Of a stretch of 64,000 bases of DNA, positions 45,713 through 57,508 are shown in pieces; the first letter of the stretch is position 1, and the number at the start of each line of letters is the position of its first letter. A program made the position numbers and the translations under genes. The notes below the pieces were generated by a model. It was not told where the DNA came from. It saw nothing but the letters and a program-made list of their open reading frames with translations, and made no database searches. The DNA is from Dichetophora obliterata (Eukaryota > Arthropoda > Insecta > Diptera > Sciomyzidae): the NCBI GenBank assembly GCA_963920525.1, contig OY986439.1:42654485-42718484 (forward strand), read 5' to 3'.

Positions 45713-46114
45713 TCTGTAAAGACTAGTCGGAGTGAAAAGTGCGCTAGACTATAAACTCAGAGGTCCCCAATTCGAATCCGGGTTCGGGCATGGTTCTTTT
45801 CGCTTTCTTTCTTCTTGAATACATTTAAGAATTATTGAAACAAAAAATCCACAGCTAAATTGTGGAAAATGTGGAATTAAAGGACAGGAACAACTGAGGG
45901 CTGAAAATGTTTTCCGAGGTTAAGGCATAACACTAGCCTCGGTTATAAGCAATTCAAATTGTCTTTCACGTTTCTTTCACCTAATCGATAATTCACGTAT
46001 GGTTATAATCAATTCTTCCTCTAAAAATCTATCTCTTTCCTTTCAGGTCAAAGGCCAAACGTTTGTATAAGGCGTATGCCTTGGTTCTTTAATCTTTTTA
46101 AAAAATAAATAAAT
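45713..46114 (+). mobile_element. tRNA-derived SINE, second family
   Basis: The head reads GACTAGTCGGAGTGAAAAGT, then GCGCTAGACTATAAACTCAG and CCAATTCGAATCCGGG, with box A- and box B-like strings. The body extends about 330 bp and ends in AAAAAATAAATAAATG. The target duplication was not resolved, so both ends are approximate. Confidence 0.65.
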
Positions 46115-46140
46115 GTTAAGTTATAACCATCCAGTGCGGT

Positions 46141-46638
46141 AAATGAACGTTAGAAGAGTGTTTTTTTAGTTGTTGAGAGTTTCTCTAGATTACTGAGGAA
46201 GGGCTTGCCTAGCACTCTTAGTCTAGACCTGGCCATGGCCGGGCAGGTGCACAGAAAGTGTGCTAGTGTTTCCTTTTCGTTTGGGTCATCGCAGCTGTGA
46301 CATTGGGTGTTAAGGGGCGCAGTTCGAATTTTTCGGCGTATATTCCGATGCACCAGTGACCCTTAATAATAGCCGTGATTCCGGCTATGTCATTCCGGGT
46401 TTTTGAGAGCGTCTCCCGAGTTCTACCTAGATTGTAAAAGGGTCATAATATTCTTGATGTATTGCAGGTTGGTAGTCCTCTCCATCTGCGACCGGCTAAA
46501 GCCAAGTAGTAGGAGTGAATTCCTTCCTTAACGGTGTTCAGTAGAACTTTGACTGGTGCCGCTCTTGAAACGTCAAGGAAGGTACCCCCGCCTAGCCAGT
46601 TCATCATTACCATATATGTTCCGAATTGACCCTAAAGT
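46141..46638 (-). pseudogene. LINE ORF2 C-terminal (RNase H-distal) fragment
   Basis: The best-preserved part (46150-46353, minus) reads MHRNIRRKIRTAPLNTQCHS, then CDDPNEKETLAHFLCTCPAM and ARSRLRVLGKPFL. CHSC-x13-H-x3-C-x-CP is the cysteine-rich motif at the end of Jockey/I/R1-type ORF2 proteins. Upstream sequence to about 46620 (LGFSRSQMERTTNLQYIKNI and flanks) is similar in kind but has stops and frameshifts. A TIR element begins at 46640. Confidence 0.75.
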
Positions 46639-46639
46639 A

Positions 46640-47381
46640 GGGCTGCCATAAGTCTACAACACTTGACCGGGACAACTTTGCAAATTTTTTCTTTATATTC
46701 CACAGAAATTTTGTTTCTTTTTAATATTATTTTATTATTAAATAATTTTAATATTATAAATTGCAGTTTATTAAAAAAACCATAAATCAAAAAAACTCAC
46801 AGGTACACATAGTATGTAATACATACATAATTTATAAATCTTATAACAAAAAATAAAAAAGAAACATCAATTCAGTCTAAAGTCTATCAATTCAGTCTAT
46901 TCAAAATAAAGGTTTGGCCCGATCATATTTAGCAGATTTTTTTGATTCATCAAGAACATGCTTTTGCGTTTTAATATTTTTATAAAGTTCAGTGCACGTC
47001 ATAGAATAATTAAAATTGCATTGCATAATGCTTTCCAAAGTGGTTATGTTCAGATAGGTTTTTCTTTTCTTTACTAAATTGCGAGAAGTCCAGTGAAAGT
47101 ACTCGCTCTATTTCCCTTTGTGCAATGGAATAGCGAATAAAAATTGTACTATTTTTAACGAGTTTATTTTCGCTATTAGAATTCAGAATTTTGAAAAAAA
47201 AATAGTTCAATTTTCATTCATTTGCACGCATTTGCAAAAAATTTGTTCAGTTTTTACTGATACACTTTTAATTTTTTCTTCAATATTTTTAACCGGGACA
47301 TTTTTTACTGTGCACTGGGACACAGGGACACCGAACTCAAAACCGGCACAGGTCCGGGGAAACTGGGACGTATGGCAGCCC
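46640..47381. mobile_element. hAT-like TIR element, 742 bp
   Basis: GGGCTGCCATA at the left and TATGGCAGCCC at the right are each preceded or followed by TA. Repeated GGGACA / CCGGGAC strings lie near both ends. On the minus strand, pieces in two frames (YSIAQREIERVLSLDFSQF at 47010-47210 and TLESIMQCNFNYSMTCTELY further on) look like the C-terminus of a hAT-type transposase, but this is a weak reading. An 8-bp duplication was not found, so the superfamily is uncertain. Confidence 0.6.
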
Positions 47382-47539
47382 TAGGGTTTAAATTTAAATG
47401 TATGAGATGGTCCTATTGTTTTTGTTTTCTTAAAATTTCTTCCAGACACACCCATCTTTCTCGAGCACTCTTCTAGGAGTCTTGGTTATTTACTTACTCT
47501 ATTATGTGATCATATCAACCGTTGATCGGTTACAGCCGA

Positions 47540-47725
47540 CTCGTGAGTTGGGCTTTATCGGCCTGGTCAATCCATTGGAAGTTTGATTTTCCTTCTCGTT
47601 GTCGATCCTCCGCTTTCTCTGCCAACAACTTTTTCGCTGGAGTTTCTTCGCTTATAAGATAGATAGTCGTTGTATAGCTCATAAAGCTCGTAGTTCATTT
47701 GGATGCGATAGTCGTCGCCAATTCA
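47540..47725 (-). pseudogene. LINE C-terminal remnant
   Basis: Minus-strand reading gives DDYRIQMNYELYELYNDYLS, then RRNSSEKVVGRESGGSTTRR and KIKLPMD before a stop. ELYELYND and the following GR-rich tail resemble the region after RT in the kind of LINE seen at 745-1131. The call is tentative; no catalytic motif is present. Confidence 0.4.
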
Positions 47726-48029
47726 AACCGGACCGAAGATTTTCAAAGAACTTTTCTCTTGCACAGCTTCCCACAGCGGTTGCGTCTGTTTACAAGACTT
47801 GTGAACGCCGATTCAGACGCGCAAGCAGCAGACAGGCGCAGGCAAACTGTGTAATCAAGCGTGATAAAAGTATAAAAGGCGCGTTTATAGTGGCAACTTG
47901 TTGCTTTGCCAAGCTGAACTGAAAACGTGTCATGCTTAAAGGTGGTGGTAGTGCGTATTGTGCGCGCTTACCGCCGTCGACTTGATGCAGCTAGTTTTTG
48001 ACTATTTTGGATTTGTTTGTTTATATTCG

Positions 48030-48302
48030 GCCCTATCACTGAGTCCCGTCGTAGAACGATATCGTAGAGACTAAAAAAAAGGCATCGTTGAGTTCATTCT
48101 TAGCGCCTCGTAAGAATTTTAAAGTAATTTGTTACGACTTGTTTTGGTTGTCGGAGAAAATTTTGATAAAAAGTCATAAAGTAAAAGTGATTATTCCTTC
48201 TGAATTTTATTTAAAAATTTTCTTCGACAACCAAAACACGCCGTAACAAATTACTTACAGTTTTTACGATATCGTACTATGTCAGGACTCAGTGATAGAG
48301 CT
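48030..48302. mobile_element. Long-armed MITE, about 272 bp
   Basis: CCTATCACTGAGTCC at the left pairs with GGACTCAGTGATAG at the right. The arms also share ACGATATCGTA and a GTAATTTGTTACG...TTTTGGTTGTCG block, so nearly the whole element can fold. No protein is encoded. Confidence 0.72.
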
Positions 48303-48476
48303 GATTACGTTTTTTGCGCTTATTTTTGCAACCGAAGCATCATAAAAGTTTTGTGATTTCGTGTGTGCTTTTTGCTTTCCTCAAACCAGCGGACAACAAG
48401 TGACAAGAGACGAATATGCGAAAAACGATGCTGAAACGCAGTTTAAGCCACTGTAAGTAGCTGTAAGTCACTTTAA

Positions 48477-48618
48477 GGCCGCGTTCATAGTGAACGCTTT
48501 TTGCTGAGCCGAGCTGGAAAACATATTAAAGCAAAAAAGAAGGCAATTCATGCATCTCTTTTGCCCCAATTCGTTTTTCAGCTCGGCTCAGCAAAAAGCG
48601 TTCACTATGAACGCGGCC
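48477..48618. mobile_element. Compact MITE of the GGCCGCGTTCATAG family, 142 bp
   Basis: Almost perfect inverted ends of about 43 bp begin GGCCGCGTTCATAGTGAACG and continue through TTTTTGCTGAGCCGAGCTG. TAA precedes and TTA follows it, consistent with a TWA-type duplication. The loop shares CATGCATCTCTTTTGCCCCA with 11940-12080. Confidence 0.85.
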
Positions 48619-49405
48619 TTAGTGTCTTGCTGTTTCAGCTTGTTGCAACTTTTTTACAATTGTTTTTTGCTATTTCTTGTTGCTTCGTTGTTATTTACAT
48701 TAAAAAAACGTACATCTGCTTCTGACCCTAGATTATTCGATTCTAGGCTTCAGTTGAAACGCGCTTCAATCCCCTGCGAGCTGCTTCAAGTCACCTTCCG
48801 TTTCAGCTTGTTTTGACTTTTATGCACATGTTTTTTTGCTGTTTTTTTTGCCTTGTTGCTGCGTTTTTATTTCGAACTTTATTGTTAGACAGAACAGGAA
48901 ATAACAACATGAAAATAGTAGGGAAAAAAGTCAAAAGGCTGGATAAGCGATTCATCGAAAGGCTTCCTAAACATTGACACGATCTGTCACTGAACATTAA
49001 TCATTTATATGTGTTCGATAGTTTTAATTTTTTCACCCACTAGCTTTTGATCCCAAAAAACAACCAAGAAAAGGCGAAACAGCAAAGAAAATAATATAAA
49101 TGTATGTATTTTATTGAAGTTTTCCTTGTTGCTTTTCTTAAATTATTTAATGAAAATAATAAGTAAACATCGTGTTAAATAAAACTAAACACATGCAATA
49201 TGATCGAATATACCGTATGATCGAGAGAGGAAACAACAATCGACACTTTGAATACCAGCGCACAAGTCGCTTTGAGCTGCTTTTTCGGCTGGCATTATAC
49301 GATTTTTGAGCTTATTTCGTATGATTGTATGTGCAGTGTTTGTCAACTTGCCTTCTCGGTTCGGCTCGGCACAGCAACAAGTCGCCACTATAAACGCTCC
49401 CTTAG

Positions 49406-49821
49406 GCTTCGTCTTCATGGCATTTCATATCGAAAAAACCTGCTCACCTAATGCAAAAGTTGGAAAAAATAAGAAATAGGATTTGGACAACAATCTTTTT
49501 ATTTCGTCTCTTAAATCGATCAATAAATAATTTTTGATGTGTTTGTAAAGCAATGCTATTCATAAGAAAATATAAAACATTTGATTTGCTAGAAAAATAT
49601 TCGAGATTTTGAGTTATCCGAATGTAATAATTATTTGGATATCAAACAACACATAATATATTTACGTTCTTAAAATATTTGGCTGACGCAAATAATATCC
49701 GGTTATGCTGGTTTTGAAAACCCAAAAATAATGTACTTAAAAATATTTAAAGCTATTTGGACTCTAAGAGTGATAAATTCGAACTCTTAATGTGCTTTTA
49801 ATTATTTACCTTAAACATAAA
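49406..49821. other. AT-rich DNA, nothing recognised
   Basis: No TIR, protein or RNA was seen. Confidence 0.45.
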
Positions 49822-51290
49822 ACTAGTAAGGAATTATCTTCGACTGGACCGAAGTAAAAATACCCCCACAGATTATAAATAAAATATTCGAAGTTTTGAA
49901 TGTTATATTTTTTGATGACGTCACTTTTAATGGGTCATGGTTCTTATCCAAATATTTAAAATTTAAGACTCAGAGTACGTTTTGAATATCAAAGCTTATG
50001 TTGTATAAAACAAAAAGTTAAAACATTAATTTTTGTCGAATTTATAAAGCCTTTGCTATTATGATGCCGTAATTTTATATAGGAGATAGGCGGAGTTTTA
50101 ATTTTATTTTAACTAATCTTTTGTTTTAGCGTAGCTGTAGTCGTCCAAATTTTAAACTTTTGTTTTTCGTGTAAAAATACACTTAATCAACAGTTTTTTT
50201 CTCTAAATTCTAACTTTGGATAATAGCTCCACTAAAAATAAATAATGCAAAGTATGTTGATATTTCGTTGGATAATGTGAAAATTTTAGCTTCGCTATAG
50301 CACAGGACACGAGAGCAGTTGATATATTGATGGAACAGTTGATATTTATTCTAAAATACATAATATGATTAGATCTATAATACTAGGCACGTGCCAAAAG
50401 CTTAAATACGCTGTATCTTTAAAATTTTACGATAAAATTGAAACTGAGTACGTATTTGGAGCCAGTGTTGAAAGAACATATAGGAATGATAATGGGTTTA
50501 CCGGATCCGAAATTTGTGGACTAGTATTATTTATCCAAACATTTATTGTATTAATCTGGCTAAAGATTAACAAAAACCATAACAAACGACAAAAACGAAA
50601 GCAACTGCCCTGTGTTTATATATCTAAATTTTACATTCATATTAATAACAACAACAACACATTATTTTGTTACTGATAAATATTCGTAAAACGATTCGCT
50701 TCAACAATCGACACGATGTTGCGTTCGTGATTTCGGCAACAATAACAACAACATAAGCAGCTACTAAAGCATTTTATGCATATTTTTTCTCATACAAAAA
50801 TGGTAATTTTTTCTTCTAAGATTTTGCTATTTGGTGCCTTTTTTAGAGAAGTTACATTATCCAAAGTTAGATATTCATTTCATTCGCCACATAACTGATA
50901 TTTCGGCATAAACTTTATCTTTGTACAATAATTATTAAAGGCTGTAGGTATACCCCAAAGTGTAAACAAAAAAGCTACATGTGCTTGAACAAATTTTTGC
51001 TCTAAAAGTAAAAATCCTGGGACGACTCCCTTCTACTATCTATATTCTAACTTTTAAATGCTAAGCCTCGTTTAAATGTATTAAAAAACATATGCTGAAA
51101 ATTTTGTAAGGGAGGTGGGCGTGGCAAATACTATTTTCTTGTTGTCTACACATATATTTAAGATGCTTGATTAAGTTGTTAAGACATAGGGTTTAATACA
51201 AAAAATATAGCGTTCTAAACGTGTGTGTTATATGAGAGGTAGGCGTGTTAGGGGCGGACTTAAAAAAGTTTGGTTTGTAATGTAACAAAC
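49822..51290 (+). mobile_element. HINE/DINE-like element, diverged; 3' end unclear
   Basis: The head ACTAGTAAGGAATTATCTTC, GACTGGACCGAAG and ATACCCCCACAG matches the other copies. GGAGATAGGCGGAG near 50080, GGAGGTGGGCGTGG near 51111 and GAGGTAGGCGTG near 51236 are decayed core units. The 3' hairpin was not found. The frame at 50365-50676 lies inside and has no recognised relatives. Confidence 0.45.
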
Positions 51291-52929
51291 CCCATTCCAA
51301 CACATACAACGAATGTTATTGATCTACGAAGTTTCTTTCTATTCATTTTTCAACTTCTTATAAAAGACCCTTATTGAAAATAAACAAAAAAGAAAAATAC
51401 CAAATGTTTACATATTTTATATTTTGGCAATGCGAATTAACACTTATGTACTCTAAAAGGGTTAATACATATAGTAAATGTATGTTTTATATCACGCACT
51501 CCAAGCATGAAGCACAAACACACACACACATACACAAAGCACAATCTCAAATACACACACACACGTATATCTTTATATCCTCCCACCCACTCTCGAATGG
51601 CCTTCATTGACACATTGGCACAGCCATCAACAGTTTCAGGTGCTGAATCGTAGTCGTCGTCGTCCTCTCGCTACAAACGAGGTCTTTGCACTCATTATTT
51701 ATACACAACTACTTTATAGTATATAGTACATATATTTCACAACAACAAATTCTTAATTGCTCAAACTCGCAAACGTTTCAAAGCAAGAGCAAAAAACTAA
51801 TAATTCGCAAGTTTACCGCGAAACAAACCATGATAATGATGGAGGCACGTTGAGCCGGTAGACTTTTATTAGTTCTTGATATAAAACCCAAAAAAAGAAA
51901 CGAAAAACGAAATGTATCTAAATACGAGCATTGCTGCTGCACATGTGTTGCCTGCCACTTGGTTAGCCGAATCGTTTTGGGTCTGTCTGTATGTTTGTCT
52001 GTCTGTCTGTCTGCCCTAACAATATGAACATATTTATATCTATTTAACTGTGTAATTCTTTATGGCTGGATGACGTCAATGGCGGCAAATGAAACCAACT
52101 GAAACTCGATTCAACTGAATTTAGATTCGTATAAACGAAATATATGTATTTATATTTATTTTTTTTACATATTCATTCATGGCATGGCATTTGTCGCTGC
52201 ATTTCGCAAATGTGTATAATTTTAATTTGAAATTTACAAAACAATAACAACAACAACAACAATAACAACAACTAGACGGCATTTATTTTTGCTTTGTTTT
52301 TCAATAAAAATCTTGGTCATCTATTTTATTTATATTTTTGTAGAGCGAAAAACATTTCTCTTATGACAAGTTTTGTTCTTTTTGTTTTTATCTCGAGCAA
52401 GTCGAGCCCGCTTTTTTAATTTTTGTAACATGGCCCATTTAGGTTATTTATTATTGAATATTTCTAGCAAAATTAAAATAATGAATCTGATTTTTATGAC
52501 TGTCTGAATTTTGGCTTTGTGTTATTGTGTTTGTTTTTTGTTTTTGTTTTATTATTTTAGTATTTTTGTCTTGGCTTGCAAAAACCAGACTACTTGGAAT
52601 CGTAGCTGAGCGAAACAAAATTTTCGAAACGAAAACAAAAAATGAACTTAAAATAATTGCATTGATTCATTTATTGCGAAAATTTGTTGGTGGTAGAGGA
52701 AAATAACGTAGTAAAGATGATGGTCCTTTTTAGTAAAGATACTTTCAGCAAAAAACCGAAATGGATCGTTTTTTTCTGGTTGTAGCAACGTCTTGTTATG
52801 AATCTTTTTGCATTAGGAAATTTCCTTCTCCTATATCCAGGTTCATTGACTACATCACACAAACACTTTCCTTTGATAGGATGTTTGATGTATCCATTCC
52901 CTCTCGAGAAGAGAGAAAACCTTTCACAT
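51291..52929. other. Mostly single-copy DNA with microsatellites
   Basis: A (CA)n-rich stretch lies at about 51517-51566, a (GTCT)n run at about 51979-52012, and a CAACAA run at about 52246-52272. Frames at 51374-51610 and 52671-52940 are not convincing as genes. Confidence 0.45.
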
Positions 52930-53240
52930 AACAATGCCATCGAGATCTTCTCCGATGAATCAAAATTAGATGGTAAAGTAGGTGTAGCAGTCTACTCTGA
53001 AACATTAAACATCAATACAGCCTTCAGGCTCCCTGACCATTGCAGCGTATTCCAAGCTGAAGTCGCTGCTATACATGAAGTGGTAACTTAACTCCAGATA
53101 AATGAGATATCTTCTATGGATTCCTGCATACTATCTGATAGTCAAGCCGCTTTGAAAGCCCTAGAAACTGTTTATATAACATCTGAAACAGTTGTGAACT
53201 GCCGCAAATCTCTAAATGAGATGTCAAAGAAGCTCAGGAT
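52930..53240 (+). pseudogene. LINE RNase H domain fragment
   Basis: Translation gives AIEIFSDESKLDGKVGVAVY, FRLPDHCSVFQAEVAAIHEV, a stop after VT, then SCILSDSQAALKALETVYIT. These are the three conserved blocks of RNase HI in Jockey/I-type LINEs: FSDESK (first Asp), FQAEVAAI (Glu) and LSDSQAAL (second Asp). The stop and later frame changes show decay. It ends near 53240 in KKLRIFLC. The flanking LINE sequence on the other strand (53690-54545) is in opposite orientation, so this is either an inverted rearrangement or two insertions. Confidence 0.85.
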
Positions 53241-53689
53241 CTTTCTATGCTGTTGATATAAAAATTAAATACTCGTTTAGTAAATATCTTCCCCCCAGCG
53301 TCACCTAGGAAAGTCTAAAACAAAAAAAACGGCAGAGTTCGATCTGAGATCAAAAAGCACCCGTATGGCAGCAGGGAGGCTTCTAATACAACCTTGGGTT
53401 GCATATGGCTCCTGAATCAGTGCAAAACTACCGCCATTCTAACAATAACTTGCCAAGGTCATACATGACTGCATATGTTCCCTGACAATTTAATTGCATA
53501 ACTTTTATTTAATGTCATTAATGTCTAGAATAATAAATAAAAAAATTAATGAACTCTAATAAATGTATAGAATTCTGAAGCTAAACCATGCTTCTATAAA
53601 TTGGACAACCCATCGAAAACAATAAATGCGCCGATTGAAATCCTCTGAAAGAGCAATTTCGGCAATGTAATACATTTTTACATTTAGCC

Positions 53690-54545
53690 TCATCATGTTA
53701 CTCCAAGAGTGAGGCCAGCCTCCTTACCACGGCGTCTACAACCTCCTTTGATTGACCATGTTTCAACAGGCTATTCCTGCTGAGGAGCTGGCAAGGACAC
53801 AGGTAGAACAGCCTGTACCACCGGAAGATCGGTAGCCAATGCGCTACCCTGAACGCCTACAACAGGAGAGGTGTCCATCTTTCACTGCCTGAAACAACTC
53901 CAGACGTTCATACAGACTTTCATTTTCGAGAATGATCTCTAAGATCATTTCTTCATAGCGGACGCCTAGAAATACTCACCTATCATTCCAGATTCGAGTG
54001 CTACTTTAAATAGGTCACCCGAAATTAATTTAATTTTTCTGACATCATGCCAGAAACTACAGCTTTCTTACCTTTCTTGTTCACAACCTTCTCCGCCGAT
54101 TCTGGGAGTTTTGACGAAGATTTAACATCGTCTTTTGCTTTTGGAGTCTTATCCACCATTGAACCAGCAGAGTTAGACCGGACCAATCCACGAAATCCTT
54201 TTACAGCCTTTCCCTTTCCAACCGAAATATTGGACTTATCCAGCTAAGTGCCTTTAAATTCCGAGGTTCTATCTCCATAGGCTCCTAAACACCACAAAGT
54301 TGCCTTTTAGGGGCATCCTTTGCTGGAAAACTACCACCACTAACACCCATACCAACACCTCCTACTTTTGGGCCGGTACAAATGCTGGACTCTCCTACAC
54401 CTGGACAAAACCCGGGTCCACATTTACCATCAACTAACACTTAGTTAGGCCCTGTTACACCCATACCAATTAAAGTTTTTCCTGAAACAGGAAAAGCTTT
54501 GCCTGAACAATTGGCGGGGTCGCCTTTAGGCGGCATATTGCACTC
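53690..54545 (-). pseudogene. Probable LINE ORF1 (gag-like) relic
   Basis: Minus-strand pieces read MPPKGDPANCSGKAFPVSG, then SVGKGKAVKGFRGLVRSNSA, MVDKTPKAKDDVKSSSKLPE and SAEKVVNKKGKKAV, a Lys/Ser/Pro-rich N-terminal composition common in insect LINE ORF1 proteins. Several stops follow (for example after KLN and SCFRQ). No zinc knuckle was seen. The 5' side is bounded by tandem monomers at 54590-54950. The ORF1 call is based on composition and context, not on a specific motif. Confidence 0.45.
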
Positions 54546-54589
54546 ACCCTGCACAAAGTGAAAGGCAATCACCCAAAATCACTACAACA

Positions 54590-54950
54590 AGAACCGTGCA
54601 CAATTCAGAAACGTAAGTGCGTAAATTAGACCGTGACACCCTTCACAAAGTGAAAATCCAACAGTTTGAGAGTCACTACAACGAACAGGTCAAAAGTCAC
54701 TGGAGTAACAGTTTGAAATTCACTGTAATAACAGTTTGACAAGCACTGGAATAAATTGAATCCGAAAAGTTTGAGAAGCACTGGAGTAATCAACGTTTTG
54801 GAAGCACTGTAATAATCAGTGTCAAACTTATTGACGGAAGCGACTCGCTGTCTTGATGACGAATGCTGCTCGCTGTATTGATCACGAAAGCTACTCGCTG
54901 TCTTGATCATGAAAGCTACTTGCTGCAATGCTGACGCAATCCAAAGATTT
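54590..54950 (-). repeat. Two short-period tandem arrays upstream of the LINE relic
   Basis: From about 54610 to 54835, units ending CACTGGAGTAA-CAGTTTGAA recur at a 25-35-bp period. From about 54840 to 54935, units CTCGCTGT(C/A)TTGAT(C/G)A(T/C)GAA recur every 27 bp. They lie on the 5' side of the minus-strand ORF1-like relic. Tandem 5' monomers acting as promoters are known in some LINEs; that role here is inferred. Confidence 0.6.
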
Positions 54951-55030
54951 AACCTCTACCAAAAATCGCTTAACGCGCCTAAAGAAGTTTTCACTTCAAA
55001 AAAATTAATTTTAGGAAGCTACTAAAGATT

Positions 55031-55332
55031 GTGTCGGCCGTAGCCTAGTGGGTAGAGTGCGTGGCCCCTAAGCTAAAGAACCGCAGCAGCCCGGGTTTTC
55101 TGTTCGGTCGTCACCTCTTTGCAGGCAATCACAAACTTCAAAGAGGAAAAACTGCCATGTAAAGCTTCTTGAGAACATAAGTCGTTCAGAGTCGGCATTA
55201 AACTCGTAGGTCCAGTTCTCGATCATTTGTCTTCAAACATTTAATAACACGCACAACACAATTGATCAATAGAAGCTCGGTCAAAGTCCTTTCTAGGGCT
55301 GAAATGACCAATTTATTTATTTATACTTATTT
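55031..55332 (+). mobile_element. tRNA-derived SINE, second copy with 11-bp TSD
   Basis: GTGTCGGCCGTAGCCTAGTG, GGTAGAGTGCGTGGCCCC and a decayed box B (CCGGGTTTTCTG) open the element. The 3' end is GGGCTGAAATGACCA and a TTTATTTATTTATA tail. TACTAAAGATT is duplicated at 55020-55030 and 55333-55343. It is the plus-strand relative of 38212-38550. Confidence 0.87.
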
Positions 55333-55439
55333 TACTAAAGATTTGAGTATATACATAGTTCCTTAGACGAAATTTAGCTTTTTTTATTTCAAAATTGCAA
55401 AAGGTACCCCGCCGGGTACCTTCGAGTATACACAAGAGG

Positions 55440-55950
55440 GTTAACAAAGTGTCAGCCATGTTTTAAGTCAGACTTCGTCAGAATTTGCCCAACTGTGCAA
55501 ACTTCGTAAAAAATATTTCTATAAAATTTGTCGTTCAAGTTATAGCAGTGAGCGATATTGACGTATTTATGTACCAATACCAATTTACGAGGTTTTTATC
55601 GTTTCTCTTTAAGCATACTGTTTGTTGTTTCACCTATGTTGTTGCTGCTGATGCTGCTTGGTAATAAAAATTGTTATTGTTCATTCTTTTCTCTCGGCTT
55701 GTCTGTTGTTTGCCTGGAGAAAAGATTACATTTTTATATTTAAGAAAATGTTTATTACATTTTATGTTAATTGTGAAGTTGGATGCTGCAGTTAACTCGT
55801 TTGGTTGCAAACATTTATGACTGCTCTCTGCAGCTTGGGTGCCATTGTTGTAGTTTTTGCAGTTGAGTTTTTTTGTGGTGGTTGTCTATTTAATTTTTGT
55901 CTTTGGAATTTCCGGTTGTTAAGTTACTAAATGAATATATATACTGCGGT
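55440..55950 (+). repeat. Non-coding duplicated segment, copy A
   Basis: Aligns in the same orientation with 62430-62995: AACTGTGCAA, ATTGACG, TTTTTATATTTAA, TGTTAATTGTGAAGTTGGA, GACTGCT, and GGAATTTCCGGT near the end. Similarity persists through the order of many short blocks, with indels, so it is a real but old duplication. No coding frame is shared, apart from TTG-driven Leu/Cys runs. Confidence 0.7.
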
Positions 55951-56892
55951 CTTTCAATTCACTGAAATCTATACTTCTTGTGACATTGAATTTATTTTTT
56001 TAAATTCCAAATTTTCGGGAAACTGCGATTTGCTTATCTATACACATGTGTCAAGAATATATTGGAAATTGATAATTTAAAAAGCTCGCTTTAAGGGATT
56101 TGTAAAATGTTTGCAAGAAGAACAGACGGTTAATAAAGAATAATATCTGAGCGTAATCTAAATAATTTTTTTAACAATTGTAAATTCAAATTGTACGAGC
56201 TTTTCAATTTCGGTTGGAGTTTTTATATATCTTTGATGGATTCTGAGACACAAGGGCCGAAAGTTGGAACTTTTTATTCTCTGCGCAAATGCTTAAAATT
56301 TAACATTATGTTTAACTTTAAAACTGTACTGTAAGCAAACGCTTAAATATTTTAAGTTACAGTTTTCTTTTTTAGCACAATTAAGATATTATTTCGCAAC
56401 CAGATTTATTTCAATTATGAACTCATTTGTCTGTTGAACACAGTAACTGAAATACAGAAAACTTATTCTTAATCAATTTTTCAACATTCGGTAAGCTTTT
56501 ACAATTTTAAGGTAACTCAAGCTCAAGTTTATCCTCTTTCCAACCATATCTAGATTGGTACCGCCTTGGGCCACCTGTTGAACAAACTTTCCAATTTTTC
56601 CTGTTTTTAAAACTATTTCAGCTAGACTCGAATTAAAAAATCTATAATTAAGAAAAACTATTGTTCGAGCTTCTGGTCATATATGTTTACGAAAAAAACA
56701 ACAACAACAGCTCTGAATGAGCATCACCAAGCTAGGATCAGATAGACAGTTTATATAAAATTGGTGTTATTTAAAATAATAGTTTCATAAAAGTTAAATT
56801 GCTTCATACAGCTATAGTCAATAACGCCACAAACAAATAAGAAAGCATCGTTTTTTTCGTTGCTAAGACATTTAATAAATTCCAATAAATAC
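55951..56892. other. AT-rich DNA, nothing recognised
   Basis: No repeat ends or protein family were seen. Confidence 0.45.
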
Positions 56893-56894
56893 TA

Positions 56895-57335
56895 GGGCTA
56901 TTCCCAGTTACGGGCAAATAGCTTTGCAAATGTATGCCCTACCAAATATTTGCCATCAACTGTGAGCACACTTTTTAGAACACTGTTGCAAGCAAAACAC
57001 ACAGCTGTTTTGAAGGAAAAAAAAACATCACGAATAGTATTTGTGGTGTTTTTGATTTTTATTTATCAAAGTGTATTATTTATCAAAGTGAGTTCCATAT
57101 CAGAGTCTGTTAATTTTGTTTTAGTAGCGGCGTTTAATTAAAATGTGACAGCTGATTGATTCGCAAATAAGAGTTGCCCATGCTCGACTGTATGCAATGC
57201 GATTTTAGTGTTGCAAATTTGACACAGTCGGGCAAATGCAAATCTGTACATTTTGTTGTTGTGTTGGAAATATTTGCCATCATATTTTGCAAATGCCACG
57301 ATGCCACGCTATTTGTCCGTAATCGGGAAAAGCCC
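56895..57335. mobile_element. MITE, 441 bp, TA duplication
   Basis: GGGCTATTCCCAGTTACGGG and CAAATAGC at the left pair with the complement of GGGCTTTTCCCGATTACGGA and CAAATAGC at the right, flanked by TA on each side (56893-56894, 57336-57337). Confidence 0.78.
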
Positions 57336-57508
57336 TACTGTATTTTTACCAATTTACCAATTTTAATTTTTTATTACTTTTGGCAGTCGCAAACAGAAGA
57401 AAGTGCCTTAAATTAAATCTCAAGCCATTCAGGGCTTCGTAACTTAAACGCTGAAATTTGGTAGCTCGAGGACATCTTTTTCATTATTCAGCATTGTTAG
57501 AAACATTA

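Larger units (their letters stand above)
47877..49405. mobile_element. 1.5-kb TIR element of the GGCCGCGTTCATAG-related group, with nested MITEs
   Basis: GGCGCGTTTATAGTGGCAAC with CTTGTTGCTTTGCC at the left pairs with the complement of GAGCGTTTATAGTGGCGACT and TGTTGCTGTGCC at the right. Two further elements (48030-48302 and 48477-48618) lie inside. The frames at 47599-47922 and 49185-49418 both read KGAFIVATCC because they translate the two inverted arms. No transposase was recognised. Confidence 0.6.

Noticed and set aside
47599..47922. Open frame ending KGAFIVATCC, shared with a frame at 49185-49418
   Set aside because: The shared peptide comes from inverted terminal repeats read in opposite directions.
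55399..55416. GGTACCCCGCCGGGTACC near-palindrome
   Set aside because: Isolated short palindrome without a repeat or gene around it.
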